A stretch of 6,584 nucleotides of DNA from Deltaproteobacteria bacterium (GCA_030604545.1 JAUVVS010000122.1:1-6584), one strand, 5' to 3'; positions 1 through 6,051 are shown, counted from the stretch's first letter. The notes: generated from the letters alone by a model not told the origin. Program-made: numbers and translations.

Positions 1-443
1 AAGAGGCATGTTTTTTGCTCTAGTTGAATCATTTGTAAAAAGCTGGCAACCGATATTCCCTTCAAAGCGCCGTCCGGAATATCTTCTTCCAGGGCCTGAC
101 GTATAGCCTTTGTAAATTCATCAAACTGAAATGGTTTTTGGAAGAAACAGAAGATGCTATCTGAGATTTTTTCCTTTAATTCCTGTGTTGGGTGGGCAGT
201 CATGACAATGCAAGGAATATGGGGGTGTTTGTCATTTATGTATGCCAAAAGAGACATGCCATCGAGTTTGGGCATATGAATATCTGTGACCAGTAGGGAA
301 ATGTACTTGTGCTCCAGGACTCTAATACCTTCTAGACCGTTATCGGCAAATATAACTTCGAATTCATTTTTATATTTCTGCAAACGGATCTGGAGAAACT
401 TTTGAAGCTTTATATCGTCTTCTACTATTAGAATTTTATCCAT
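1..443 (-). CDS. Response regulator, receiver domain with probable DUF4388 start (partial)
   Basis: The gene reads leftwards from an ATG at 443 and is cut by the window edge after 147 codons. Residues 1-120 form a CheY-like receiver: acidic E8/D9/D10 after the first strand, phospho-acceptor D54 in LVTDIHMP, T82 in VMTA and K103 in FQKP, so all residues expected for phosphorylation are present. The chain continues with DGALKGISVASFLQMIQL (124-141) and EQKT, which resembles the opening of DUF4388/PATAN domains (G-L-x-x-I-S-x-x-x-L-L-Q-M-x-x-L). That domain is found in delta-proteobacterial and cyanobacterial two-component proteins, so the output is probably protein-protein rather than DNA binding. 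No histidine kinase is visible. The upstream purine stretch (GAGAAAG) is only a weak ribosome binding site. The receiver call is firm; the second domain is inferred from about 24 residues. Confidence 0.9.
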   Translation of the reverse strand, partial: MDKILIVEDDIKLQKFLQIRLQKYKNEFEVIFADNGLEGIRVLEHKYISLLVTDIHMPKLDGMSLLAYINDKHPHIPCIVMTAHPTQELKEKISDSIFCFFQKPFQFDEFTKAIRQALEEDIPDGALKGISVASFLQMIQLEQKTCL

Positions 444-487
444 TCTTTCTCTATACCCGATAGTCTTGCTTTAGTTTTTCCCAGAGG

Positions 488-499
488 CCGCTTTTGCGG
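488..499. repeat. Small GC hairpin, possible decayed REP-like palindrome
   Basis: CCGC-TTTT-GCGG forms a 4-bp perfect stem with a tetraloop, and the right flank continues GGAATCCA. The flank plus the right arm looks like half of the bacterial repeat type TGGATTCCCGC...GCGGGAATCCA, while the left flank (CCCAGAGG) does not match. It sits in the 97-base gap between the dehydrogenase stop and the response regulator start. There is no T-run on the minus strand after it, so it is not a convincing terminator. The repeat assignment is from memory of similar sequences and is uncertain. Confidence 0.25.
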
Positions 500-540
500 G
501 AATCCAGTTGTAGTTTATTGAGATATTTTAGAGACCCATT

Positions 541-1422
541 TTAGATATTATTCATCTTCTGAAAAACTTTATATAATCCCTGTGTACCTAAGTTTTCATA
601 TCCGAGAGAAGTTGCAGCTATATAGAATTGGTGTGCCAGAGACAAACCAGGAAGGGCTAAATTTATTCTTTTTGCCTCATCCAGTGCGATTCCCATATCT
701 TTGATAAAATGCTTTATAAAAAAACCGGGGTCAAAATCTCCTTTTGCTATCCTTTTACCCAAATTATTAATAGACCAGGAACTTGCAGCTCCCTTTCCTA
801 TAACGTCAATAACGCTATCAAGATTCATCCCTGTTTTATATGCATATAATAATGATTCAACCACTCCAATCATAGTCCCTGCTATTAAGATCTGGTTGCT
901 CATCTTTGTATGCTGGCCTGCACCTGCCTTCCCCATGTATGCTATATTTTCACCCATTATCTTAAAAAACGGCAATGCCTTATCATAGACATCCATGTCT
1001 CCGCCTACCATAATAGCTAATTTGCCTTCCCTGGCTCCGATATCTCCCCCTGACACAGGAGCATCAAGAGAATATATGCCCTTATTTTTGCATATTTCGT
1101 ATATCTTTTTCGCCAGAATGGGACTTGAAGTGGTCATATCTACGATAACGGAGCCTTGCTTAGCGCTCTTTAAAACTCCCTTTTCATCTAAAATAATTTT
1201 CTCGACATCTTCCGGAAAACCTACAATAGAAAAAATGATTTCACTTTTTTCAGCCACTTCTTCCGGAGAATCACACCAGAAAGCTCCTTTTTCTAGTAAT
1301 TCGGCTGCTTTTTGTTTCGTTCTATTGTAAATGTACGCTGTGTTGCCTGAATTTATTAAATGCAGGCACATTGATTTTCCCATCACCCCTGTTCCTATCC
1401 AACCAATATTTTTAGATTCCAT
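541..1422 (-). CDS. NAD(P)-dependent beta-hydroxyacid dehydrogenase (3-hydroxyisobutyrate dehydrogenase / glyoxylate-succinic semialdehyde reductase superfamily)
   Basis: A 293-residue soluble oxidoreductase of normal family length. The N-terminal Rossmann fold carries GTGVMG at 10-15. The end of the second strand is NRT (33-35), where an Asn-Arg pair favours NADP(H), as in glyoxylate/succinic semialdehyde reductases, rather than the Asp typical of NAD enzymes. The substrate-binding signature DAPVSGG is at 120-126. The catalytic lysine is K173 with N176 (GAGQHTKMSNQ), and the C-terminal helical domain has the usual F-x-x-K-D-M-G (K241-D242). The family reversibly reduces or oxidises a 3-hydroxy or 2-hydroxy acid; the exact substrate cannot be read from sequence, and the NRT motif makes an aldehyde or glyoxylate reductase at least as likely as true mmsB. 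The start is fixed by a good GGAGG site five bases upstream. It lies 172 bases after queD and is probably separately expressed. Confidence 0.9.
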   Translation of the reverse strand: MESKNIGWIGTGVMGKSMCLHLINSGNTAYIYNRTKQKAAELLEKGAFWCDSPEEVAEKSEIIFSIVGFPEDVEKIILDEKGVLKSAKQGSVIVDMTTSSPILAKKIYEICKNKGIYSLDAPVSGGDIGAREGKLAIMVGGDMDVYDKALPFFKIMGENIAYMGKAGAGQHTKMSNQILIAGTMIGVVESLLYAYKTGMNLDSVIDVIGKGAASSWSINNLGKRIAKGDFDPGFFIKHFIKDMGIALDEAKRINLALPGLSLAHQFYIAATSLGYENLGTQGLYKVFQKMNNI

Positions 1423-1427
1423 GATTT

Positions 1428-1432
1428 CCTCC
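1428..1432 (-). promoter_or_regulatory. Ribosome binding site of the dehydrogenase
   Basis: The mRNA reads GGAGG followed by AAATC and the ATG at 1422, a consensus Shine-Dalgarno with a 5-base spacer. It is the strongest site in the window and fixes the start. Confidence 0.85.
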
Positions 1433-1433
1433 G

Positions 1434-1460
1434 TGTTTGAAACTTGATGTTTGAAACTTA
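1434..1460. repeat. Short tandem repeat of two 14-base units (four heptads)
   Basis: TGTTTGAAACTT occurs at 1434-1445 and again at 1448-1459, giving a 14-base period. It can be read as heptads TGTTTGA, AACTTGA, TGTTTGA, AACTTA. It lies immediately upstream of the dehydrogenase ribosome binding site, so it is probably in the 5' leader of that mRNA. The 7-base phase resembles the longer arrays around the DUF1178 gene. Confidence 0.6.
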
Positions 1461-1491
1461 ATTTTTTAATGGGATCAATAAAGATAGTTTC

Positions 1492-1527
1492 GTAAAAGTT
1501 AAAAAAATGACTTTTTACAAAGGTCTC
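1492..1527. repeat. AT hairpin ending in a solo copy of the MITE terminal sequence
   Basis: GTAAAAGT (1492-1499) pairs with ACTTTTTAC (1510-1518), with one extra T, around a 10-base loop. The right arm runs directly into CAAAGGTCTC (1518-1527), identical to the right terminal repeat of the 165-bp element at 3258-3422. The left side (GATAGTTTCG) only loosely resembles the inverse, GAGACCTTTG, so a complete second element is not visible. It may be a decayed or internally deleted relative. It is unlikely to act as a terminator for queD because the stem has almost no GC. Confidence 0.4.
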
Positions 1528-1594
1528 TTAGGGTTATATTCAACTGTGCCATAAATTTCAATGGAAAAGATAATGCCCGGAAGATTATATAAGG

Positions 1595-1969
1595 CTACTC
1601 TACAATATAAGTTGCACAGGAATCCTCTGATTCCCATGTTGTGACGCGGGTAACTTTTATGGAATCGTCATTTATTGCTGCTCGAAGCGTCTTAGCAATG
1701 TACATGGCAATGTTTTCTGAAGAAGGGTTTCCATCATGAAAGAACTCGAGTTCATTAAGGAATTTATGGTCAAGAATTGCAATGACTTTGGAAAGATGCT
1801 TTTTTATTTCACCAAAGTCCACCAGAACACCTGCATCGTTTAAAGTTTCTCCTGCCACGCAAACTTCAACTTTCCAGTTATGTCCATGCAGATTTTCGCA
1901 TTTCTTTGCCACCATTTTAAGTTGATGGGCTGCTGCAAAATTGGTAACAACTTTTAATTCAAACATCAC
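1595..1969 (-). CDS. queD: 6-carboxy-5,6,7,8-tetrahydropterin synthase
   Basis: A 124-residue protein of the T-fold PTPS family. It converts 7,8-dihydroneopterin triphosphate to 6-carboxytetrahydropterin in the 7-deazaguanine (preQ0/queuosine) pathway, in the cytosol. Zinc ligands H15, H28 and H30 and the catalytic C24 are present; the spacing CENLHGH (C-x3-H-G-H) is that of bacterial QueD. The catalytic pair D67-H68, the PSSEN segment with E85 and the C-terminal W-E-S with pterin-anchoring E113 are also in place. The first codon of the open frame is GTG (1969), with an ATG directly after it (1966); either may be used and neither has a strong Shine-Dalgarno. The gene begins about 20 bases after the dnaJ stop, which suggests co-transcription and possibly translational coupling. 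No queC, queE or queF is in the window. Confidence 0.93.
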   Translation of the reverse strand: MMFELKVVTNFAAAHQLKMVAKKCENLHGHNWKVEVCVAGETLNDAGVLVDFGEIKKHLSKVIAILDHKFLNELEFFHDGNPSSENIAMYIAKTLRAAINDDSIKVTRVTTWESEDSCATYIVE

Positions 1970-1988
1970 TTATAATCAACTGAGAGGT

Positions 1989-3104
1989 TTATATAGCCCC
2001 TTTGGCTGGACCACTTTTGAGTATATTTTTTAGTTTATTGGACAACCTACCCGATTCAAGCTTTGCAAATTCTTTGAGGAGCGATTCCTGTTTCTTGGTG
2101 AGATTTGTAGGTGTTTTAACCATAATTTGAATTATTTGATCACCACGTCTTCTGCTTCTAAGAGACGGGATACCCTCACCGCGGAAACGGAATAAGTCGC
2201 CCGGTTGTGTTCCTTTTGGAATATCCAGCGTTTTTTTACCATTTAAAGTGGGTATGCCTATTTTGTCGCCAAGTGCAGCCTGAACAAATGAAATCGGTAT
2301 TTGACAGGTTATATTAGTATCGTCACGTTTAAAGAATTCATGGGGCTTTACATGGATGAAAACATAAAGATCTCCCGGCGGTCCACCATTGATGCCTGGT
2401 TCCCCTTCTCCCGTAAGACGGAGCCTTGATCCGGAATCGACTCCGCCCGGAATCTTTACAGCAACCTTCTTTCTGAGCTTAATCTGTCCTGATCCTCTGC
2501 AATTTGAGCATGGATGAGGTATTGTCTGACCTTTGCCTCGACAGTAGGGGCAGGTGGTTCTTATGGTAAAAAAACCTTGAGTCTGAGAAACCTGACCGGT
2601 ACCCTGACAGCGACTGCAGGCTTCGTGATATGTACCTTCTTCGCATGCGCTGCCTTTACAGGCCGGGCATACTTCCATCTTTTGTATCTCTATTTCCGTT
2701 TCTGTTCCAAAGGCGCCTTCCATAAAGTCAAGCGATATGTCATATCGAAGGTCGGATCCTCGTTGAGCCCTGGTTCTTGGCCGCCTACCAGTACTGAATC
2801 CGAAAAAATCTTCAAATATATCACCGAAACTTGAAAATATGTCTTCGAAACCGCCAAAGCCGGAAAAACCAGTCCCCTCAAGTCCATGGTGTCCGAATTG
2901 GTCATAAATATTGCGCTTTTGTGGGTCTCGAAGTACTTCGTAGGCTTCTGCTGCTTCCTTGAAATTTTCTTCAGCTGTTTTGTCGGCGGGATTTCTGTCT
3001 GGATGGTATTTTAAGGCGAGTTTGCGGTAGCTTGCCTTTAATTCATCATCAGGGGCATTACGATCTACACCTAAAATTTCATAATAATCACGTTTGGCGA
3101 TCAT
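1989..3104 (-). CDS. dnaJ: Chaperone protein DnaJ (Hsp40)
   Basis: Class I J-protein of 371 residues, close to E. coli DnaJ in length and order. The J domain (about 5-70) has the HPD triad at 34-36 that stimulates DnaK ATPase. A Gly/Phe-rich linker spans about 71-107. The zinc-binding region holds four cysteine motifs starting at C146, C163, C185 and C199. The last three are standard C-x-x-C-x-G-x-G; the first reads CPACKGSA, with the final Gly changed and an extra C154 following. The C-terminal substrate-binding domains run from about 210 to 335 (VKIPGGVDSGSRLRLTGEG, then the DIPKGTQPGD segment). It acts in the cytosol with DnaK and GrpE, neither encoded here. The ATG at 3104 has only a GGTAAG-like site four bases upstream. 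It probably heads a dnaJ-queD unit; no clear sigma-32 type heat-shock promoter was seen. Confidence 0.97.
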   Translation of the reverse strand: MIAKRDYYEILGVDRNAPDDELKASYRKLALKYHPDRNPADKTAEENFKEAAEAYEVLRDPQKRNIYDQFGHHGLEGTGFSGFGGFEDIFSSFGDIFEDFFGFSTGRRPRTRAQRGSDLRYDISLDFMEGAFGTETEIEIQKMEVCPACKGSACEEGTYHEACSRCQGTGQVSQTQGFFTIRTTCPYCRGKGQTIPHPCSNCRGSGQIKLRKKVAVKIPGGVDSGSRLRLTGEGEPGINGGPPGDLYVFIHVKPHEFFKRDDTNITCQIPISFVQAALGDKIGIPTLNGKKTLDIPKGTQPGDLFRFRGEGIPSLRSRRRGDQIIQIMVKTPTNLTKKQESLLKEFAKLESGRLSNKLKNILKSGPAKGAI

Positions 3105-3138
3105 CTATCTTACCGAATTTTCTAAACGTGTCAGAATA

Positions 3139-3167
3139 ATAAAAAACACTAATTAAAAGTATATCAA
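3139..3167 (-). promoter_or_regulatory. Possible sigma-70 promoter for dnaJ
   Basis: On the minus strand TTGATA (5/6 match to the -35 consensus) is followed after 17 bases by TTTTAT (4/6 match to -10), placing a start some 25-30 bases before the dnaJ ATG. The region is AT-rich, so chance matches are expected. A perfect but 20-base-spaced TATTAT is an alternative -10. Confidence 0.3.
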
Positions 3168-3252
3168 TTTGGCTCGTTGAAACAAATTGGTGTGGAAAAG
3201 CCCTATAGGCGATTAAATTTTAATGGTGGAACTGTTTGAACACGAGTTTTAC

Positions 3253-3427
3253 ATGGTGAGACCTTTGCAAAACGCCCCCTTTTGCCCAATTTCTGCGTTA
3301 GGCTCAACATTTTGCACGAAGTGAAGCTCTAGCGCTATCCTCAAAATACTCAATGTATTCCTGTGGTTAAAATTTTCACCTGCCTTGAACTTGAACAAAA
3401 TTGAGCATTTTTCAAAGGTCTCATGGT
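3253..3427. mobile_element. MITE-like non-autonomous element with target site duplication
   Basis: The element proper spans 3258-3422 (165 bp). Its ends are GAGACCTTTG and CAAAGGTCTC, a perfect 10-bp terminal inverted repeat; allowing one mismatch it extends to 14 of 15 bases. The direct repeat ATGGT lies just outside both ends (3253-3257 and 3423-3427), as expected for a 5-bp target duplication made at insertion. Inside is a second inverted pair (GCTCAACATTTTG at 3302-3314 against CAAAATTGAGC at 3396-3406, two-base bulge) and small palindromes TAGCGCTA (3330-3337) and AATAC-TCAAT-GTATT (3345-3359). There is no open frame that could encode a transposase, so mobility would depend on an enzyme elsewhere. 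It lies 154 bases upstream of the dnaJ start and 107 bases past the nadB stop. The transposase family is not identified. Confidence 0.75.
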
Positions 3428-3528
3428 TAAAATTAAATTGTCTCTGGGGCGACGCTGTTTTTATAGCTCTAAATTATTACAAAAAAGTAATACATATACT
3501 ACGCTTGTCAATGAAGATTATGATTGAA

Positions 3529-5169
3529 TTATCGCTTTAAAATAGTATCCTTTTTCCATTGCTTATCGTCTTTGAAAGGGTATTCAATATTGTAATGAAG
3601 GCCACGGCTCTCCTTTCTGTATGTGGCACATCGTATAATCAGTTCTGCGATGGTGACGATGTTGCGAAGCTCAATCAAATCAGCATCAACCTTGAAATTC
3701 CAGTAGTATTCTTGGATCTCATTTTGAATAATATCAATTCGACGTTTTGCCCTGGCCAACCTTTTATTCGATCTAACGATCCCAACATAGTTCCACATGA
3801 ACCGTCTTATTTCGTCCCAATTTTGTGAAACCATAATGACTTCATCGCTGTCTGTTGTACCAACTTCATCCCATGGAGGTATATCCGGCATAGAATGAAA
3901 ATCTAAATTGCTAATATCTCTTAAAGCTTGGCCCGCAGTAGTATGGGCGTAAACAAGTGCTTCGAGTAAAGAATTGCTTGCAAGTCTATTGGCTCCATGA
4001 AGCCCTGTGCAGGCTGTTTCTCCCACAGCATACAACCTGTGAATATCTGTTCGTCCGAGCATATCGGTTACAACTCCTCCACACATATAATGAGCAGCAG
4101 GGACGACAGGGATTGGCTCCTTTGTCATATCAATGCCAAAGGTTAAACATTTTTCGTATAAATTTGGGAAACGCGTTTTTACATATTCAGAATCCACGTG
4201 GGATATATCGAGAAATACCGAATCGTTTCCACTTTTCTTGAGTTCCGTATCAATGGCACGGGCAACTATATCTCGATATGCCAAATCCTTTTGTGGATCA
4301 TATTTTCCCATGAAAGGGCTTCCCGCGCCATCAACGAGGACCCCTCCTTCACCCCTTACGGCTTCTGAAATCAGAAAATTTTTTGCATCAGGATGATATA
4401 GACAGGTCGGATGAAATTGAACAAACTCGAGATTTGCCACGGTTGCACCGGCCCTGTAGCCCATTGCAATTCCATCTCCTGTGGAAATGTCGGGATTACT
4501 GGTGTAAAGATAAACCTTCCCTGCGCCTCCAGTGGCAAGGAGTGTTATTTTGGCACAGAAGGTTTTAACCTTATTTGTTTCTCTGTCAAGAATATATGCG
4601 CCGCAGCAATAGTCTTCATGGTTGGTTGTAACCAACCCTCTTTTCATTCGGGTGGAACAAGTAATAAGATCGATAGCGATGTGATTTTCAAACAAGGTAA
4701 TACGATCATGGTTTTTAACATGATTTAATAGAACTCCTTCAACTTCCCTTCCTGTCATATCCTGAGCATGCACAATACGTTTTTTCGTGTGACCGCCTTC
4801 ACGTCCCAGATCAAAATCAGACTCAAAATGAGGTGGTCCCTTTTTTGTGCGGTTTTGTTTTCTAAGGTTAAAATGCACCCCCAGATCGGTTAATTCACGG
4901 ATTCTTTTCGGTCCGTTTTTGATGACCATCTCCACAACATCCTTATGGCAGAGACCATTACCGGATGAAAGGGTATCCTTGATGTGAAGTTCAAATGAGT
5001 CGGAGCTGCTAAAAGCCGATGCAATTCCGCCCTGTGCCATGTTGGTGATGCTGTCCATAGCCTCTTTTTTTGTAACCAGAACAACATCACCGAATTCAGC
5101 AACCTTAAGGGCAAAGGAAAGCCCTGCTATCCCGCTCCCAATTATTAGAAAATCTGTTTTAATTTCCAT
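3529..5169 (-). CDS. nadB: L-aspartate oxidase
   Basis: Flavoprotein of 546 residues that oxidises L-aspartate to iminoaspartate, the first step of de novo NAD synthesis; NadA then makes quinolinate. In an anaerobe fumarate is the likely electron acceptor. The FAD fold opens with IIGSGIAG (9-16), followed by the flavin-contacting SITNMAQGGIA (40-50). The REGGH block at 123-127, HAQDMTGRE at 134-142, QFHPT with H253, YRDIVARAID (298-307), PAAHYMCGG with H360 and TGLHGANRLASNSLLEALV (388-406) match NadB rather than SdhA/FrdA. The C-terminal three-helix domain is complete. The frame is open to a GTG at 5229 inside the upstream gene, but those 20 extra residues are basic, precede the family's normal start and have no good ribosome site, so the ATG at 5169 is preferred. 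It too lacks a clear Shine-Dalgarno and starts 22 bases after the upstream stop, suggesting coupling. Confidence 0.95.
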   Translation of the reverse strand: MEIKTDFLIIGSGIAGLSFALKVAEFGDVVLVTKKEAMDSITNMAQGGIASAFSSSDSFELHIKDTLSSGNGLCHKDVVEMVIKNGPKRIRELTDLGVHFNLRKQNRTKKGPPHFESDFDLGREGGHTKKRIVHAQDMTGREVEGVLLNHVKNHDRITLFENHIAIDLITCSTRMKRGLVTTNHEDYCCGAYILDRETNKVKTFCAKITLLATGGAGKVYLYTSNPDISTGDGIAMGYRAGATVANLEFVQFHPTCLYHPDAKNFLISEAVRGEGGVLVDGAGSPFMGKYDPQKDLAYRDIVARAIDTELKKSGNDSVFLDISHVDSEYVKTRFPNLYEKCLTFGIDMTKEPIPVVPAAHYMCGGVVTDMLGRTDIHRLYAVGETACTGLHGANRLASNSLLEALVYAHTTAGQALRDISNLDFHSMPDIPPWDEVGTTDSDEVIMVSQNWDEIRRFMWNYVGIVRSNKRLARAKRRIDIIQNEIQEYYWNFKVDADLIELRNIVTIAELIIRCATYRKESRGLHYNIEYPFKDDKQWKKDTILKR

Positions 5170-5191
5170 TTTCAAAGGTTTCAAATTGTTT

Positions 5192-5842
5192 CTATAGTAA
5201 TGATGACCGCCTCTTCTGACGTTTAGCACTGAAACCTATTAAGAAACCCAATATAAGCACACCTGCGCCTGCTAAAAACCACCTGATGTTATGTCCTATC
5301 TGGAGTTGTATTAATTCCTCTTCAAATTTGTCGGCCTTTTTTGTCTGTTCGGAAAGCCGTGACATTGCTTTTTGGTAATTTGTTTTAAGTTTAATAAATC
5401 CCGAAGATTCCCTTTTGAGTGCCTCATAAGATTCACTCAGTTGCTTGAGAGCTGTTTTGCTGCTGGAAAGTCCCGAATTGAGCCTTTTATATTCATCCTT
5501 TAGTTTTTTGTTTTCTTTAAGTAATGATTCAGAGTAGTCCGTAAGTTTTTTATGCTTTTTTTTCAATCTTTCCAGCAAAAGAGAACTCGGTTTTTTTGGC
5601 GTAAGGAAACGGTTTAGAACCCAGCCTTCCTTTCCATCTCGAGTTCGGACATTCGTCCACTTCTCATCCGGGATTAACACTTCAAGTTCCTGCCCGGAAG
5701 AAAGCATCTTTATTATTTTGTGATCAATTCCCGGTCCTGTTCTCAATGTTATCTTTATAATATCGCTGATATACATTTTTTCAGCCTTGACGATTGGAGA
5801 AAAAATAAATATAAAAATTCCAATAAAAACAAAATGTTTCAT
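5192..5842 (-). CDS. SH3b / coiled-coil / membrane-anchored protein (YgiM-like, TIGR04211 type)
   Basis: A 216-residue envelope protein. Residues 1-20 are a signal peptide (basic start, Ile/Phe-rich core, VKA cleavage context). A bacterial SH3 domain follows at about 22-81, with LRTGPGIDHKII, W62 and EGWV(L) as its hallmarks. Residues 88-180 are Lys/Glu/Leu-rich and almost certainly coiled coil. A C-terminal transmembrane helix at about 187-205 (WFLAGAGVLILGFLIGF) ends in the basic tail KRQKRR, predicting a cytoplasmic C-terminus with the SH3 and coiled coil outside. The same order and the W-F-x-x-G-x-G-V pattern before the anchor occur in E. coli YgiM, whose family function is poorly defined. 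SH3b domains often bind cell-wall peptides, but that is inference here. A GGAGAG site six bases before the ATG supports the start. It probably leads an operon with nadB, with no obvious functional link. Confidence 0.88.
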   Translation of the reverse strand: MKHFVFIGIFIFIFSPIVKAEKMYISDIIKITLRTGPGIDHKIIKMLSSGQELEVLIPDEKWTNVRTRDGKEGWVLNRFLTPKKPSSLLLERLKKKHKKLTDYSESLLKENKKLKDEYKRLNSGLSSSKTALKQLSESYEALKRESSGFIKLKTNYQKAMSRLSEQTKKADKFEEELIQLQIGHNIRWFLAGAGVLILGFLIGFSAKRQKRRSSLL

Positions 5843-5848
5843 AGGGCA

Positions 5849-5854
5849 CTCTCC
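5849..5854 (-). promoter_or_regulatory. Ribosome binding site of the SH3b protein gene
   Basis: The mRNA reads GGAGAG, then six bases, then the ATG at 5842. This is a good Shine-Dalgarno and confirms the start just before the signal peptide. Confidence 0.75.
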
Positions 5855-5911
5855 ATAAGGGTTGAAAATTAGACAAATTATAAATTGACGAAATTAAAAA
5901 TCGGCACTATG

Positions 5912-5940
5912 ATTATATACTATTTGTTGAAAAAAGTTAA
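5912..5940 (-). promoter_or_regulatory. Probable sigma-70 promoter for the SH3b-nadB unit
   Basis: On the minus strand a perfect TATAAT (5912-5917) lies 17 bases downstream of TTAACT (5935-5940; 4/6 match to TTGACA). The predicted transcript would start near 5905 and carry a leader of about 60 bases. A perfect TTGACA is also present at 5943-5948, but its 25-base distance from the -10 is too long for ordinary sigma-70 use. Confidence 0.45.
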
Positions 5941-5980
5941 TCTGTCAATAATTTCTTTTAAAATGGTAATATATATGATA

Positions 5981-6050
5981 AATTGATAATTGGCAATTGA
6001 AGATTGAAGATTTAATTTTGTAGGTTGATGGTTGAATATTGAAGATGTGT
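5981..6050. repeat. Degenerate heptad repeat array, ten units
   Basis: Read in 7-base units from 5981 the sequence is AATTGAT, AATTGGC, AATTGAA, GATTGAA, GATTTAA, TTTTGTA, GGTTGAT, GGTTGAA, TATTGAA, GATGTGT. Eight of the ten units keep TTG in the same three places, giving a consensus of about NNTTGAA. The last unit ends one base before the ATG of the DUF1178 gene, so the array forms that gene's leader. Period-7 intergenic arrays of this kind are known from other bacteria (for example the STRR heptamers of filamentous cyanobacteria); I make no claim of homology to those. Confidence 0.7.
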
Positions 6051-6051
6051 T

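Larger units (their letters stand above)
3105..3528. other. Intergenic region between nadB and dnaJ (424 bases)
   Basis: No credible coding sequence is visible on either strand. It holds, from the dnaJ side, a possible promoter (3139-3167), an 8-bp palindrome CCTATAGG near 3204, a 165-bp MITE-like element (3258-3422) with its duplicated flanks, and a 6-bp AT hairpin TATTAC-A6-GTAATA (3475-3492) downstream of nadB. No GC-rich terminator follows nadB. Confidence 0.7.

Noticed and set aside
531..536. GAGACC near the dehydrogenase stop as a MITE end
   Set aside because: Only six bases match and the next bases (CATT) depart from CTTTG.
2690..2905. Minus-strand frame of 71 codons overlapping dnaJ
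   Set aside because: It lies wholly within dnaJ in another frame and shows no domain-like sequence; the plus-strand frames opposite dnaJ, nadB and the dehydrogenase are likewise shadows.
3364..3434. 11-base direct repeat TGGTTAAAATT at 3364-3374 and 3424-3434
   Set aside because: One copy is inside the element and one straddles its right flank. It is AT-rich, and the left flank lacks it, so it is better explained by chance than as the target duplication.
3475..3492. Perfect 6-bp hairpin TATTAC-A6-GTAATA downstream of nadB as a terminator
   Set aside because: The stem has one GC pair per arm and no following T-run on the minus strand, so it is too weak for intrinsic termination.
5173..5182. 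CAAAGGTTTC in the nadB leader as another MITE end
   Set aside because: It has one mismatch to the terminal repeat, no partner arm and no flanking duplication; a near match of this size can occur by chance.
5943..5948. Perfect TTGACA as the -35 of the SH3b promoter
   Set aside because: It is 25 bases from the only good TATAAT, outside the normal 16-18 spacing; TTAACT at 5935-5940 fits better.
5950..5980. Plus-strand promoter for the DUF1178 gene around TATGAT (5974-5979)
   Set aside because: No acceptable -35 hexamer lies 16-18 bases upstream, and the region is so AT-rich that isolated -10 matches carry little weight.
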